From contig NZ_FPJO01000040.1 in the NCBI RefSeq assembly GCF_900119365.1, positions 1 through 50,410 of the forward strand: a stretch of 50,410 nt of DNA. Direction: 5' to 3'. This DNA comes from Streptomyces atratus (GTDB lineage Bacteria > Actinomycetota > Actinomycetes > Streptomycetales > Streptomycetaceae). Position 1 is the first letter of the stretch, and every line of letters starts with the position of its first letter. The notes under the pieces are model-generated. The model saw only the letters and a list, made by a program, of their open reading frames with translations. It was not told the origin of the DNA and searched no databases. Of the stretch, positions 1 to 7,936 are shown piece by piece. Both the position numbers and the translations under genes were made by a program.

Positions 1-480
1 GAGCGGAACGACCGGACGGAATAAGACCGGTCGTTCACAGCGTCCTCGCTGTGTAATTGCCCACCGGGTCAGTGACCCCGTGGGACTTTCAAAGGAACCT
101 CCAACCTGCCGAAGCAGGCCGGGGTATCAACATATTTGGCGTTGACTTTTGGCACGCTGTTGAGTTCTCAAGGAACGGACGCTTCCTTTGTACTCACCCT
201 CTCGGGCTTTCCTCCGGGCTTTTCCCTTCGGTCTTGCGTTTCCGACTCTATCAGACTCTTTCGTGTCCGATTCCCGGTCGAAGCGGGTCCTGCTCCGCTT
301 TCCAGTTCTTCGCTTTCGCGTTTCCCTTTCCGGCACTTCCAATCTTACCAGACTCATTTTCGTTCCGTTTCCGGTCCGAATTTGAATTCCGGTGGCCTTT
401 GGATTGGCCTTGCCTTTCGGCGGACCCGACTTTATCAGAAGTTCTGAGTCGGAATTCCCGCCCCGTCGGGAGGCTCACTG
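1..480 (-). promoter_or_regulatory. rRNA operon promoter and leader region (16S gene beyond left edge)
   Basis: Read on the minus strand, 173-151 contains TTGAGAACTCAACAGCGTGCC, the conserved block that precedes 16S rRNA in actinobacteria (antitermination/processing leader). The stretch down to base 1 matches the Streptomyces rrn leader as I remember it. Three hairpins follow: 105-109/114-118, 37-42/47-52, and a perfect 10-bp pair 6-15/27-36. Upstream, three copies of a TCTGRTARRRTYGG-like element (439-426, 352-339, 255-242) look like the -10 regions of tandem rRNA promoters. No protein-coding gene is supported here. The 16S gene itself is not in the window; its nearness is an inference. Confidence 0.85.
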
Positions 481-530
481 CACACAGGTGTGCGCGGTGC
501 TTCCCGGTCAGGCGGAGCCGTAAACGTACT

Positions 531-569
531 GGAGCGGGGCGCCCCAATGCAAATCGGGGGCCCCGCTCC
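531..569 (-). terminator. Hairpin terminator after rnj
   Basis: The arms 531-540 (GGAGCGGGGC) and 560-569 form a perfect 10-bp stem. Past one bulged base it extends with CCCC/GGGG around an A/T-containing loop. It lies 21 bases past the rnj stop and before the rRNA promoters, so it probably insulates the rRNA operon from read-through. There is no U tract, as is usual in Streptomyces. Confidence 0.75.
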
Positions 570-589
570 TCAGTTCACACCGGACGGCG

Positions 590-2275
590 TCAGACCTCGA
601 CGACGACCGGAAGGATCATCGGGCGCCGACGGTAGGTGTCGGAGACCCACTTGCCCACCGTGCGGCGGACCAGCTGCTGGAGCTGGTGGGGCTCCAGCAC
701 ACCGTCCTGGGCGGACTTGTTGATCGCGTCCTCGATCTTCGGCACGACGGCGCCGAATGCCGAGTCGTCGATGCCGGAGCCACGGGCGTGGATGTCCGGG
801 CCGCCCACGATCTTGCCGGTGGAGCTGTCGACCACGATGAAGACCGAGATGATGCCTTCGTCACCGAGGATGCGGCGGTCCTTGAGCGAGGTCTCGGTGA
901 CATCGCCGACCGAGAGGCCGTCGACGTACACATAGCCCGCCTGGACCTTGCCGACGATCTTGGCCTTGCCGTCGATGAGGTCGACGACGACGCCGTCCTC
1001 GGCGATGACGATGTGGTCCTTGGGTACGCCGGTGAGCGCGCCCAGTTCGGCGTTGGCCCGCAGGTGGCGCCATTCGCCGTGGACCGGCATCAGGTTCTTC
1101 GGCTTGCAGATGTTGTAGAAGTACAGCAGCTCGCCGGCCGAGGCGTGGCCCGAGACATGGACCTTGGCGTTGCCCTTGTGGACGACGTTGGCGCCCCAGC
1201 GGGTCAGGCCGTTGATCACTCGGTAGACCGCGTTCTCGTTGCCCGGGATCAGGGACGACGCGAGGATCACCGTGTCGCCCTGGACGATCCGGATCTGGTG
1301 GTCGCGGTTGGCCATCCGGGACAGCGCGGCCATCGGCTCGCCCTGGGATCCCGTACAGACCAGCACGACCTCGTCGTCCGGCAGGTCGTCGAGGGTCTTC
1401 ACGTCGACGACCAGGCCCGCGGGGACCTTCAGATAGCCGAGGTCACGGGCGATGCCCATGTTGCGGACCATCGAGCGGCCGACGAAGGCGACCCTGCGGC
1501 CGTACTCGTGTGCCGCGTCGAGGATCTGCTGGATGCGGTGGACGTGGCTGGCGAAGCTCGCCACGATGATGCGCTTCTGGGCGTTGGCGAAGACCGTGCG
1601 CAGGACGTTGGAGATGTCCCGCTCGGGCGGTACGAAGCCGGGGACCTCGGCGTTCGTCGAGTCGGAGAGGAGGAGGTCGATGCCTTCCTCGCTCAGCCGG
1701 GCGAAGGCGTGCAGGTCGGTGAGCCGGCCGTCCAGCGGGAGCTGGTCCATCTTGAAGTCGCCGGTCGCAACGGCCATGCCCGCGGGCGTGCGGATGGCCA
1801 CCGCGAGGGCGTCCGGGATGGAGTGGTTGACCGCGACGAACTCGCAGTCGAACACGCCGATGCGCTCGCGCTGGCCCTCCGCCACTTCGAGGGTGTACGG
1901 ACGGATGCGGTGCTCCTGGAGCTTCGCCTCGATCAGCGCGAGGGTCAGCTTGGAGCCGATGAGGGGGATGTCCGGCTTCAGGCGCAGCAGATACGGGACA
2001 CCACCGATGTGGTCCTCGTGGCCGTGCGTGAGGACGATGCCATCGATGTCGTCGAGACGGTCCCGGATGGTGGTGAAGTCCGGCAGGATCAGGTCGATTC
2101 CGGGCTGCTCCTCCTCGGGGAAGAGGACGCCGCAGTCGACGATGAGCAGGCGGCCGCCGTACTCGAAGACCGTCATGTTGCGGCCGATTTCGCCGAGGCC
2201 GCCGAGCGGGGTGACGCGGAGGCCGCCCTTCGGGAGCTTCGGCGGGGTGCCGAGTTCGGGATGCGGATGACTCAA
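590..2275 (-). CDS. rnj: Ribonuclease J
   Basis: Metallo-beta-lactamase/beta-CASP ribonuclease with endo- and 5'-to-3' exonuclease activity in RNA processing and decay in the cytoplasm. The protein is 561 residues, the family's usual length. The zinc motif HGHEDH is at residues 84-89, within a lactamase core that begins at about residue 20, and the beta-CASP and C-terminal domains look intact. I chose a TTG start at 2275: it follows AAGGAGAG by about seven bases and gives the N-terminus (L/M)SHPHPELG known from Streptomyces RNase J. The frame is open upstream to 2332 but lacks a ribosome site there. It lies 129 bases downstream of dapA and next to the rRNA operon, whose transcripts it may process (inference). 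Confidence 0.96.
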   Translation of the reverse strand: MSHPHPELGTPPKLPKGGLRVTPLGGLGEIGRNMTVFEYGGRLLIVDCGVLFPEEEQPGIDLILPDFTTIRDRLDDIDGIVLTHGHEDHIGGVPYLLRLKPDIPLIGSKLTLALIEAKLQEHRIRPYTLEVAEGQRERIGVFDCEFVAVNHSIPDALAVAIRTPAGMAVATGDFKMDQLPLDGRLTDLHAFARLSEEGIDLLLSDSTNAEVPGFVPPERDISNVLRTVFANAQKRIIVASFASHVHRIQQILDAAHEYGRRVAFVGRSMVRNMGIARDLGYLKVPAGLVVDVKTLDDLPDDEVVLVCTGSQGEPMAALSRMANRDHQIRIVQGDTVILASSLIPGNENAVYRVINGLTRWGANVVHKGNAKVHVSGHASAGELLYFYNICKPKNLMPVHGEWRHLRANAELGALTGVPKDHIVIAEDGVVVDLIDGKAKIVGKVQAGYVYVDGLSVGDVTETSLKDRRILGDEGIISVFIVVDSSTGKIVGGPDIHARGSGIDDSAFGAVVPKIEDAINKSAQDGVLEPHQLQQLVRRTVGKWVSDTYRRRPMILPVVVEV

Positions 2276-2292
2276 AAGACTCTCCTTACCAC

Positions 2293-2325
2293 GCACGCCA
2301 CGTACCGCTTGGGCACGTGGCGCGC
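2293..2325 (-). promoter_or_regulatory. Leader hairpin upstream of the rnj ribosome site
   Basis: The arms 2296-2303 and 2315-2322 pair perfectly (ACGTGGCG with CGCCACGT), and two more pairs form beyond one mismatch. The structure ends a few bases before the AAGGAG at 2281-2288. It could modulate rnj translation or stability; that role is inferred from position only. Confidence 0.45.
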
Positions 2326-2404
2326 ATGTCATTCGTGCACTTGCTGTTGTCTGTGATGTCGCTCTTGCGAATGTTCTTCGCTTATTCAGTTGTGAAGTCT
2401 GTGG

Positions 2405-3304
2405 TTACAGCTCTACCCCGCCGGCCGCGAGATCGATCTTGAGCTGTGCCGTCTCCTGAGCGGTGAGTTCCACCAGGGGGAGGCGCAGCGGGCCCGCGGG
2501 GAGGCCCTGCAGGGCCAGTGCGGCCTTGGTGGTGATCACGCCCTGGGTGCGGAACATGCCGGTGAAGACCGGCAGGAGCTTCTGGTGGATCTCCGTGGCC
2601 TTCTGGACGTCTCCGCCGGTGTACGCCTCGATGAGGGCGCGCAGGTCGGGAGTGACGACATGGCCGACGACGGAGACGAATCCGATGGCACCGACCGAGA
2701 GCAGCGGAAGGTTCAGCATGTCGTCGCCGGAGTACCAGGCGAGGCCGGAGCGGGCGATGGCCCAGCTGGCGCGGCCGAGGTCGCCCTTGGCGTCCTTGTT
2801 GGCGACGATGCGCGGGTGCTCGGCAAGCCGGACCAGCGTCTCCGTGTCGATCGGCACACCGCTGCGGCCGGGGATGTCGTAGAGCATCACCGGCAGACCG
2901 GTGGCGTCGGCGATGGCCGAGAAGTGGCGGAAGAGGCCTTCCTGCGGCGGCTTGTTGTAGTACGGCGTCACCGCGAGGAGTCCGTGGGCACCGGAGCGTT
3001 CGGCCGTACGGGCGAGCTCGATGCTGTGACGGGTGTCATTGGTGCCGATGCCTGCGACGACGTGGGCCCGGTCCCCCACGGCTTCCAGTACCGCCCTTAC
3101 GAGCTGGTCTTTCTCCGCGTCGCTGGTGGTCGGGGACTCGCCGGTGGTGCCGTTGACGACCAGGCCGTCATTGCCAGCGTCCACGAGATGGGCGGCGAGC
3201 CGCTGGGCACCGTCGAGGTCGAGTGCGCCGTCCGCCGTGAAGGGCGTGACCATAGCGGTGAGGACCCGCCCGAAGGGGGTCTGCGGAGTGGAGATCGGAG
3301 CCAT
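2405..3304 (-). CDS. dapA: 4-hydroxy-tetrahydrodipicolinate synthase
   Basis: Condenses pyruvate with aspartate semialdehyde, the first committed step of the diaminopimelate/lysine pathway, in the cytoplasm. At 299 residues it is typical for the family. Visible signatures are GTTGES near residue 55, the TPYYNKP segment with the catalytic tyrosine, and VANKDAKGD carrying the Schiff-base lysine. I use the ATG at 3304. A GTG at 3313 is in frame but would put a TTA codon (rare in Streptomyces) in second place, and neither start has a strong ribosome site. It is transcribed with rnj downstream and separated from thyX upstream by a terminator-like hairpin; dapB lies about 2.5 kb away. Confidence 0.96.
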   Translation of the reverse strand: MAPISTPQTPFGRVLTAMVTPFTADGALDLDGAQRLAAHLVDAGNDGLVVNGTTGESPTTSDAEKDQLVRAVLEAVGDRAHVVAGIGTNDTRHSIELARTAERSGAHGLLAVTPYYNKPPQEGLFRHFSAIADATGLPVMLYDIPGRSGVPIDTETLVRLAEHPRIVANKDAKGDLGRASWAIARSGLAWYSGDDMLNLPLLSVGAIGFVSVVGHVVTPDLRALIEAYTGGDVQKATEIHQKLLPVFTGMFRTQGVITTKAALALQGLPAGPLRLPLVELTAQETAQLKIDLAAGGVEL

Positions 3305-3365
3305 GGGTAACACGCTACTCGCTGCTCAGCGCCCAATGCCCCCTCGGGGGGACAAGCGATAGGAG

Positions 3366-3403
3366 CCCGGCACTGCCTGCTCGGGGGTTCAAGCAGTGCC
3401 GGG
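3366..3403 (-). terminator. Hairpin terminator between thyX and dapA
   Basis: The arms 3366-3376 (CCCGGCACTGC) and 3393-3403 form a perfect 11-bp stem with a 16-base loop, about 55 bases past the thyX stop. No U tract follows. It separates thyX transcription from dapA. Confidence 0.65.
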
Positions 3404-3456
3404 TCCGTTTGATCAGCCTAGATGAACTTCACGAAAGGCTGCAATACGGACACCGC

Positions 3457-4194
3457 TTACGGGGCTACGCGTCCGTTTTTGTTGAAGGCTGCATGGGTGA
3501 GCGGCATGAGCCGGGCCCAGTGCTCCTCCATCTGCTGGCCGACCATCTCGATCTCGCGCTGCGGGAACGACGGCACCTTCGCCAGCTCGTGCTGGGTACG
3601 CAGGCCGAGGAAGTGCATCAGCGAGCGGGCGTTGCACGTGGCGTACATCGAGGAGAAGAGGCCTACGGGGAGCACGGCGCGGGCGACCTCGCGGGCCACT
3701 CCCGCGGCGAGCATCTCCTGGTACGCCTCGTACGCCTGGCGGTAGGAGTCCTCCATGACGCGGCCGGTGAGCTCCTGCTGGGCCTGGGTGCCCTCGACGA
3801 ACTCGTACTTGCCGGGCCGACCCTGCTGGACGAGCTTGCGGGACGCGTCGGGGACGTAGAAGACCGGCTCCAGCTCCCGGTAGCGGCCCGATTCCTCGTT
3901 GTACGACCAGCCGACGCGGTGCCGCATGAACTCGCGGAACACGAAGATCGGGGCACTGATGAAGAAGGTCATCGAGTTGTGCTCGAACGGGCTGCCGTGG
4001 CGGTCGCGCATCAGGAAGTTGATCAGTCCCTTGGAGCGCTCGGGGTCCTTGGTGACCTCCTCCAGGGACTGCTCACCGGCCGTGGAGACGCGGGCCGCGA
4101 ACAGGACGTCGGAGTCGCCCGCGGCGTGTTTCACCAGCTCAACGGTTACATCGCTGCGGAAGCTGGGCTTTGCGGGCTCGGGGGTCTCGGTCAC
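3457..4194 (-). CDS. thyX: Flavin-dependent thymidylate synthase ThyX
   Basis: Methylates dUMP to dTMP using methylene-tetrahydrofolate with FAD and NADPH, the folate-sparing alternative to ThyA. The 245-residue protein contains the ThyX signature RHRVGWSYNEESGRY, which binds FAD and dUMP, and the C-terminal LMHFLGLR segment typical of the family. It starts with GTG at 4194, preceded by AAGGA at eight bases. It is a single-gene unit between the divergent 4381 gene and a hairpin at 3366-3403. The dapB-thyX-dapA-rnj neighbourhood is shared with mycobacteria. Confidence 0.96.
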   Translation of the reverse strand: MTETPEPAKPSFRSDVTVELVKHAAGDSDVLFAARVSTAGEQSLEEVTKDPERSKGLINFLMRDRHGSPFEHNSMTFFISAPIFVFREFMRHRVGWSYNEESGRYRELEPVFYVPDASRKLVQQGRPGKYEFVEGTQAQQELTGRVMEDSYRQAYEAYQEMLAAGVAREVARAVLPVGLFSSMYATCNARSLMHFLGLRTQHELAKVPSFPQREIEMVGQQMEEHWARLMPLTHAAFNKNGRVAP

Positions 4195-4380
4195 CGGCGG
4201 GGTCCTTCCAGTTGCGTCGCTCGGGCGGCGTCCACTCTACGGGCCGCCACTGACAACCGGGTCCGGAAGGGCCTTCCAGGGATTTCTTCGACGAATTCGG
4301 CGATTCGGGGCACCTAACGGGCCTGTTGTGCGTCTGACTCATTAGCAGCATCCGAAACAGAGTTCAAGGAGACCTTCCTC

Positions 4381-4620
4381 ATGTTCCGCCGGCGTGAAGC
4401 CGTCCCGTTCTCGTTCGTGGCCGAGAGCGACCGATTCCGCAGCAACGTCACGCCGCCCCCGCGGGAGCGCGCCAGCGTCTCCCAGCTGGCCGGCCGTTCC
4501 CTCGTCGGGCTGACGATCGTCGCCGGCCTCGTCGGGTCGCTGATCCTCGGCCTGCCGGCGCTCAGCCCCGCCCAGAGCTCCTCGCACGCCGAGCAGACCG
4601 AGGCCGCCCACGGGCACTGA
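4381..4620 (+). CDS. Small single-pass membrane protein, unknown function
   Basis: A 79-residue protein that I do not recognise beyond its being common in Streptomyces at this place. It has a basic N-terminal half, one hydrophobic segment at about residues 42-60 (LVGLTIVAGLVGSLILGL) and a short polar, His-ending tail. AAGGAG lies about ten bases before the ATG. It is divergent from thyX, and the PH-domain gene follows 94 bases later on the same strand. The coding call rests on the ribosome site, composition and membrane segment. Confidence 0.75.
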   Translation: MFRRREAVPFSFVAESDRFRSNVTPPPRERASVSQLAGRSLVGLTIVAGLVGSLILGLPALSPAQSSSHAEQTEAAHGH

Positions 4621-4714
4621 CTCGTACGGGCCCCCTGGGGTGGTCGGGTCGGTGATCTCCTCGGTAGCCTCACCGGGCACAGCAATCGAGCGTGTTTGTG
4701 AGTGAGGATCAGTC

Positions 4715-5266
4715 GTGCCCCTGCCCTTTCTGACGGCCGACCGCGCGTTTGACGCGAGCGCCGAGGACATCGCGCTGCCGTTCGACGACCACGACAGCTG
4801 GCGGCGTCCGTACCGTCCCGGCCCCTGGCGGGTCGCGGCTGCGGCCTTCCTGCTGCTGCTCGCGTCCTTCGTCCTGCTCGCGGGAATGGTCATCGCGTTC
4901 GCCGGGGCGTTGCCGGGCGCGGTCGTATGCCTGGCGGTCGCCGCCGTGGTCATCGTCTGCGCACTGCGGCTGCTGCGGGTCGGTACCTGGGTCAGCCAGC
5001 ACGGCGTACGCCGGGTGGGCTTCTTCACGACGAAGACCGTGCCGTGGAACCAGGTCACGGCCGTCCGCACGGTGCAGCAGCCCGTGAAGTGGCTCGGGTT
5101 CCCCCGCACCGTGCAGGGACAGGCGCTGATCGTCGTACGCCAGGGTGGCCAGGCGATTCCGCCGCTGCTCACCGACAGCAACGCCGACTTCCTGACGCGG
5201 GCCGAGGCCTTCGACCGCGCGGCCGACACGGTGGAGGCGTGGGGGGACGAGTACCGGCGGGTCTGA
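4715..5266 (+). CDS. PH-domain-like (bPH2/DUF304) membrane protein
   Basis: A 183-residue protein. Two closely spaced hydrophobic helices at about residues 38-85 are followed by a soluble domain with the pattern WVSQHGVRRVGFFTTKTVPW, typical of bacterial PH-like domains of membrane proteins. The function is unknown; such domains are thought to mediate protein contacts at the membrane. The GTG start at 4715 has GAGG seven bases upstream. The gene converges on the 5309-5767 gene, with a shared hairpin at the junction. Confidence 0.8.
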   Translation: MPLPFLTADRAFDASAEDIALPFDDHDSWRRPYRPGPWRVAAAAFLLLLASFVLLAGMVIAFAGALPGAVVCLAVAAVVIVCALRLLRVGTWVSQHGVRRVGFFTTKTVPWNQVTAVRTVQQPVKWLGFPRTVQGQALIVVRQGGQAIPPLLTDSNADFLTRAEAFDRAADTVEAWGDEYRRV

Positions 5267-5284
5267 GCCCCCTTCGAACGACCG

Positions 5285-5333
5285 GGACGCCCGGTCCGGC
5301 ACGCCCGTTCAGGACGTGCTGGGCCGGGCGTCC
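5285..5333. terminator. Bidirectional hairpin between convergent genes
   Basis: The arms 5285-5294 (GGACGCCCGG) and 5324-5333 pair perfectly, and an inner GGCACG/CGTGCT stem is nested inside. The right arm lies in the last codons of the minus-strand gene. It can terminate both converging transcripts. Confidence 0.55.
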
Positions 5334-5767
5334 TTCATGTGCAGGGCGATGGCCCGCTGCATGGCCTTCCGGGCCCGCGGGGTGTCCCTGGCGTCCTGGT
5401 AGGCGACCGCGAGGCGGAACCAGCAGCGCCAGTCGTCCGGGGAGTCCTCGGTCTCCTCGCGGCGGCGGGCGAACACCGCGTCGGCCGAGTCGCGGTCGAT
5501 GCGGCCGGACGGGGTGCGGACCAGTTCGTCGACCGGCAGACCGCCCTCCGCGTCGAGTTCCGCGGCCAGCGCGTTCGCCCGCGACACGAACTGGGTGTTC
5601 TTCCAGAGGAACCAGACGCCGATCACCGGCAGGATCAGCACCGCGACCCCGAAGGTGACCGTCAGCAGTGTGCCGTGCCGGATGAGCAGCACGCCACGGC
5701 TGCCGACCAGGACGAAGTAGAAGACCAGGACGGCGGCGGTGACGAAGTAAGTGATCTTTGCGCGCAT
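5309..5767 (-). CDS. Membrane protein with tetratricopeptide-like C-terminus
   Basis: A 152-residue protein with two hydrophobic helices (about 5-27 and 32-54) and a soluble part ending in a tetratricopeptide-like helix pair (WFRLAVAYQDARDTPRARKA, about 116-135). The function is unknown; TPR units suggest protein binding on the cytoplasmic face. Its ATG is 12 bases after the dapB stop, so it is probably co-transcribed downstream of dapB and the M16 peptidase gene. The same small protein next to dapB is, from memory, usual in Streptomyces. Confidence 0.8.
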   Translation of the reverse strand: MRAKITYFVTAAVLVFYFVLVGSRGVLLIRHGTLLTVTFGVAVLILPVIGVWFLWKNTQFVSRANALAAELDAEGGLPVDELVRTPSGRIDRDSADAVFARRREETEDSPDDWRCWFRLAVAYQDARDTPRARKAMQRAIALHMKDARPSTS

Positions 5768-5779
5768 GGCAGGGCTCAG

Positions 5780-6532
5780 TCAGTTCAGGTCGAGGAAGTG
5801 TTCCAGGCCGAACGTGAGGCCGGGAGTGGTCACCACACGGCGTGCGCCGAGCAGGATGCCCGGCATGAAGCTGCTGTGGTGCAGGGAGTCGTGGCGGATG
5901 GTGAGGGTCTCGCCCTCGCCGCCGAGCAGCACTTCCTGGTGGGCGAGGAGGCCGCGGAGCCGGATCGCGTGGACCGGGACCCCGTCGACGTCCGCGCCGC
6001 GGGCGCCGTCCAGGGCCGTGGTGGTGGCGTCCGGCTGCGGGGCGCAGCCGGCCTTCCTGCGGGCCTCGGCGATCAGCTGGGCGGTGCGGGTGGCGGTGCC
6101 CGACGGGGCGTCGGCCTTGTTGGGGTGGTGCAGTTCGACGACCTCGACGGACTCGAAGTAGCGGGCGGCCTGCTCCGCGAACTTCATCGTGAGCACGGCG
6201 CCGATGGAGAAGTTCGGCGCGATGAGCACACCGGTCTCCGGGGAGTCGGCGAGCCAGGTGTTCAGCTGCGCGAGCCGTTCCTCGGACCAGCCCGTCGTAC
6301 CGACCACGGCGTGGATGCCGTGCCGGACACAGAAGTCGAGGTTGTCCATCACGGACGCGGGGGTGGTGAGCTCGACGACGACCTGGGCGCCGGATTCCGT
6401 GAGGGTCTCCAGCTTGTCGCCGCGGCCCAGCGCGGCCACCAGCTCCATGTCGTCGGCGGCCTCGACGGCTCGTACCGCCTCGGATCCGATCCGGCCCTTG
6501 GCGCCGAGAACGGCCACGCGCAGCTTGCTCAT
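5780..6532 (-). CDS. dapB: 4-hydroxy-tetrahydrodipicolinate reductase
   Basis: Reduces the DapA product with NAD(P)H in diaminopimelate/lysine synthesis. The 250-residue protein begins with the nucleotide-binding loop VAVLGAKGRIG and carries the catalytic region ELHHPNKADAPSGTA, with the paired histidines and substrate-binding lysine. A complete 5' end is indicated by the ATG at 6532, just 24 bases after the M16 peptidase stop. The gene is part of a pnp-M16-dapB-TPR minus-strand run. Confidence 0.96.
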   Translation of the reverse strand: MSKLRVAVLGAKGRIGSEAVRAVEAADDMELVAALGRGDKLETLTESGAQVVVELTTPASVMDNLDFCVRHGIHAVVGTTGWSEERLAQLNTWLADSPETGVLIAPNFSIGAVLTMKFAEQAARYFESVEVVELHHPNKADAPSGTATRTAQLIAEARRKAGCAPQPDATTTALDGARGADVDGVPVHAIRLRGLLAHQEVLLGGEGETLTIRHDSLHHSSFMPGILLGARRVVTTPGLTFGLEHFLDLN

Positions 6533-6556
6533 TGCTCTGCTTCCTTAACGGTGGGG

Positions 6557-7936
6557 TTAGGAGACCGCTTCTTCGAGGCGGTCGGCCTGCTTGTCCTTGA
6601 GCGGGCCGATGACGGAGAGGGAGGGACGGTGTCCGAGGACCTCGTCCGCGACGGCGCGGACGTCGTCGGGGGTGACCTGTGCCATCCGGGCCAGCATGTC
6701 GTCGACCGACATCTGGTCGCCCCAGCACAGCTCGCTCTTGCCGATGCGGTTCATCAGCGCGCCGGTGTCCTCCAGGCCGAGGACCGTGGAGCCGCAGAGC
6801 TGCCCGATCGCGCGGCCGATCTCCTCGTCGTTCAGTCCCTCGGACGCCACCCGGTCGAGTTCGTCCCGGCAGATCTTGAGGACGTCGTGGACCTGGCTGG
6901 GCCGGCAGCCGGCGTACACCCCGAAAAGTCCGCAGTCGGCGAAGCCCGAGGTGTACGAGTACACGCTGTAGGCGAGGCCGCGCTTCTCCCGTACCTCCTG
7001 GAAGAGACGTGAGCTCATGCCGCCGCCGAGGGCGGCGTTGAGGACGCCCAGCGCCCAGCGGCGCTCGTCGGTGCGGGCCAGGCCGGGCACGCCGAGGACG
7101 ACGTGGGCCTGCTCGGTCTTGCGGTTCAGGAGCTCCACGCGGCCCGCGGTGCGCAGCTTGCGGGAGCCGTGGCGCGGGGCGACCGGGACGGCGTCGGTGC
7201 GGGACAGGGCGTCCGCCCGCTCGAACGCCTTGCGGACCTGGCGTACGACCGTGGCGTGGTCGATGTTGCCGGCGGCGGCGACGACCAGGTGCGTGGGGTC
7301 GTAGTGCTTCTTGTAGAAGCGGGCGATCCGGCCGCGGTCGAGCGCGTTGATGGTGTCGACGGTGCCGAGGACCGGGCGGCCGAGGGGGGTGTCGCCGAGC
7401 ATGGTGTGCGCGAACAGGTCGTGCACGCAGTCGCCCGGGTCGTCCTCGGTCATCGCGATCTCTTCGAGGATGACGCCGCGCTCGGCGTCGACGTCCTCGG
7501 CGGTGATCAGCGAGCCGGTCAGCATGTCGCAGACGACATCGATGGCCAGCGGCAGGTCGGTGTCGAGGACCCGCGCGTAGTAGCAGGTGTACTCCTTCGC
7601 CGTGAAGGCGTTCATCTCGCCGCCGACCGCGTCGATCGCGGCGGAGATGTCGAGGGCGCTGCGCTTGGCGGTGCCCTTGAAGAGGAGGTGTTCGAGGTAG
7701 TGCGTCGCGCCGTTCAGCGTGGGGGTCTCGTCGCGTGATCCGACGTTGGCCCAGATGCCGAAGGTGGCGGAGCGTACGGAGGGCAGGGTCTCGGTGACGA
7801 CCCGGAGGCCGCCGGGCAGGACGGTGCGGCGGACCGTACCGATGCCGTTGGTGCCCTTGAGAAGCGTTTGGGTACGGGCGACGGCCCGCGCCTCGGAGGA
7901 GGCGCGGGCCGTCGTCACGGAACTACGGGACGTCAC
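6557..7936 (-). CDS. M16 family zinc metallopeptidase (processing-peptidase-like)
   Basis: A 459-residue, apparently cytoplasmic peptidase of the pitrilysin/mitochondrial-processing-peptidase class. The inverted zinc motif HYLEH is at residues 79-83, and the downstream ERGVILEEI supplies the third ligand glutamate. A C-terminal M16 half (about 210-430) follows. The GTG start overlaps the pnp stop as GTGA at 7936-7933, indicating translational coupling. Its first codons contain a 14-bp perfect hairpin (7879-7914) that looks like an RNA element of pnp. Mycobacteria place the equivalent peptidase gene (pepR) beside pnp. The substrate is unknown. Confidence 0.92.
   Translation of the reverse strand: MTSRSSVTTARASSEARAVARTQTLLKGTNGIGTVRRTVLPGGLRVVTETLPSVRSATFGIWANVGSRDETPTLNGATHYLEHLLFKGTAKRSALDISAAIDAVGGEMNAFTAKEYTCYYARVLDTDLPLAIDVVCDMLTGSLITAEDVDAERGVILEEIAMTEDDPGDCVHDLFAHTMLGDTPLGRPVLGTVDTINALDRGRIARFYKKHYDPTHLVVAAAGNIDHATVVRQVRKAFERADALSRTDAVPVAPRHGSRKLRTAGRVELLNRKTEQAHVVLGVPGLARTDERRWALGVLNAALGGGMSSRLFQEVREKRGLAYSVYSYTSGFADCGLFGVYAGCRPSQVHDVLKICRDELDRVASEGLNDEEIGRAIGQLCGSTVLGLEDTGALMNRIGKSELCWGDQMSVDDMLARMAQVTPDDVRAVADEVLGHRPSLSVIGPLKDKQADRLEEAVS
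7879..7914 (-). promoter_or_regulatory. 14-bp perfect hairpin inside the M16 start region
   Basis: The arms 7879-7892 (CGACGGCCCGCGCC) and 7901-7914 are perfectly complementary with an 8-base loop. On the minus strand the stem begins 19 bases past the pnp stop and lies within codons 8-20 of the peptidase gene. It resembles a terminator or 3'-end-stabilising structure, but no U tract follows. Confidence 0.6.

Noticed and set aside
60..640. Open frames across the left-edge region
   Set aside because: They overlap the rRNA leader and promoters; the Phe/Ser/Arg-rich products have non-actinobacterial codon use and no ribosome sites.
686..2356. Long open frame antisense to rnj
   Set aside because: It is the complement of a certain gene in GC-rich DNA; the product is rich in Asp, Val, Gly and Arg without motifs, and there is no ribosome site.
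3366..3403. Possible tRNA remnant because of a GGTTCAA-like core
   Set aside because: Only one stem is present, with no acceptor, D or anticodon arm; it is better explained as a terminator.
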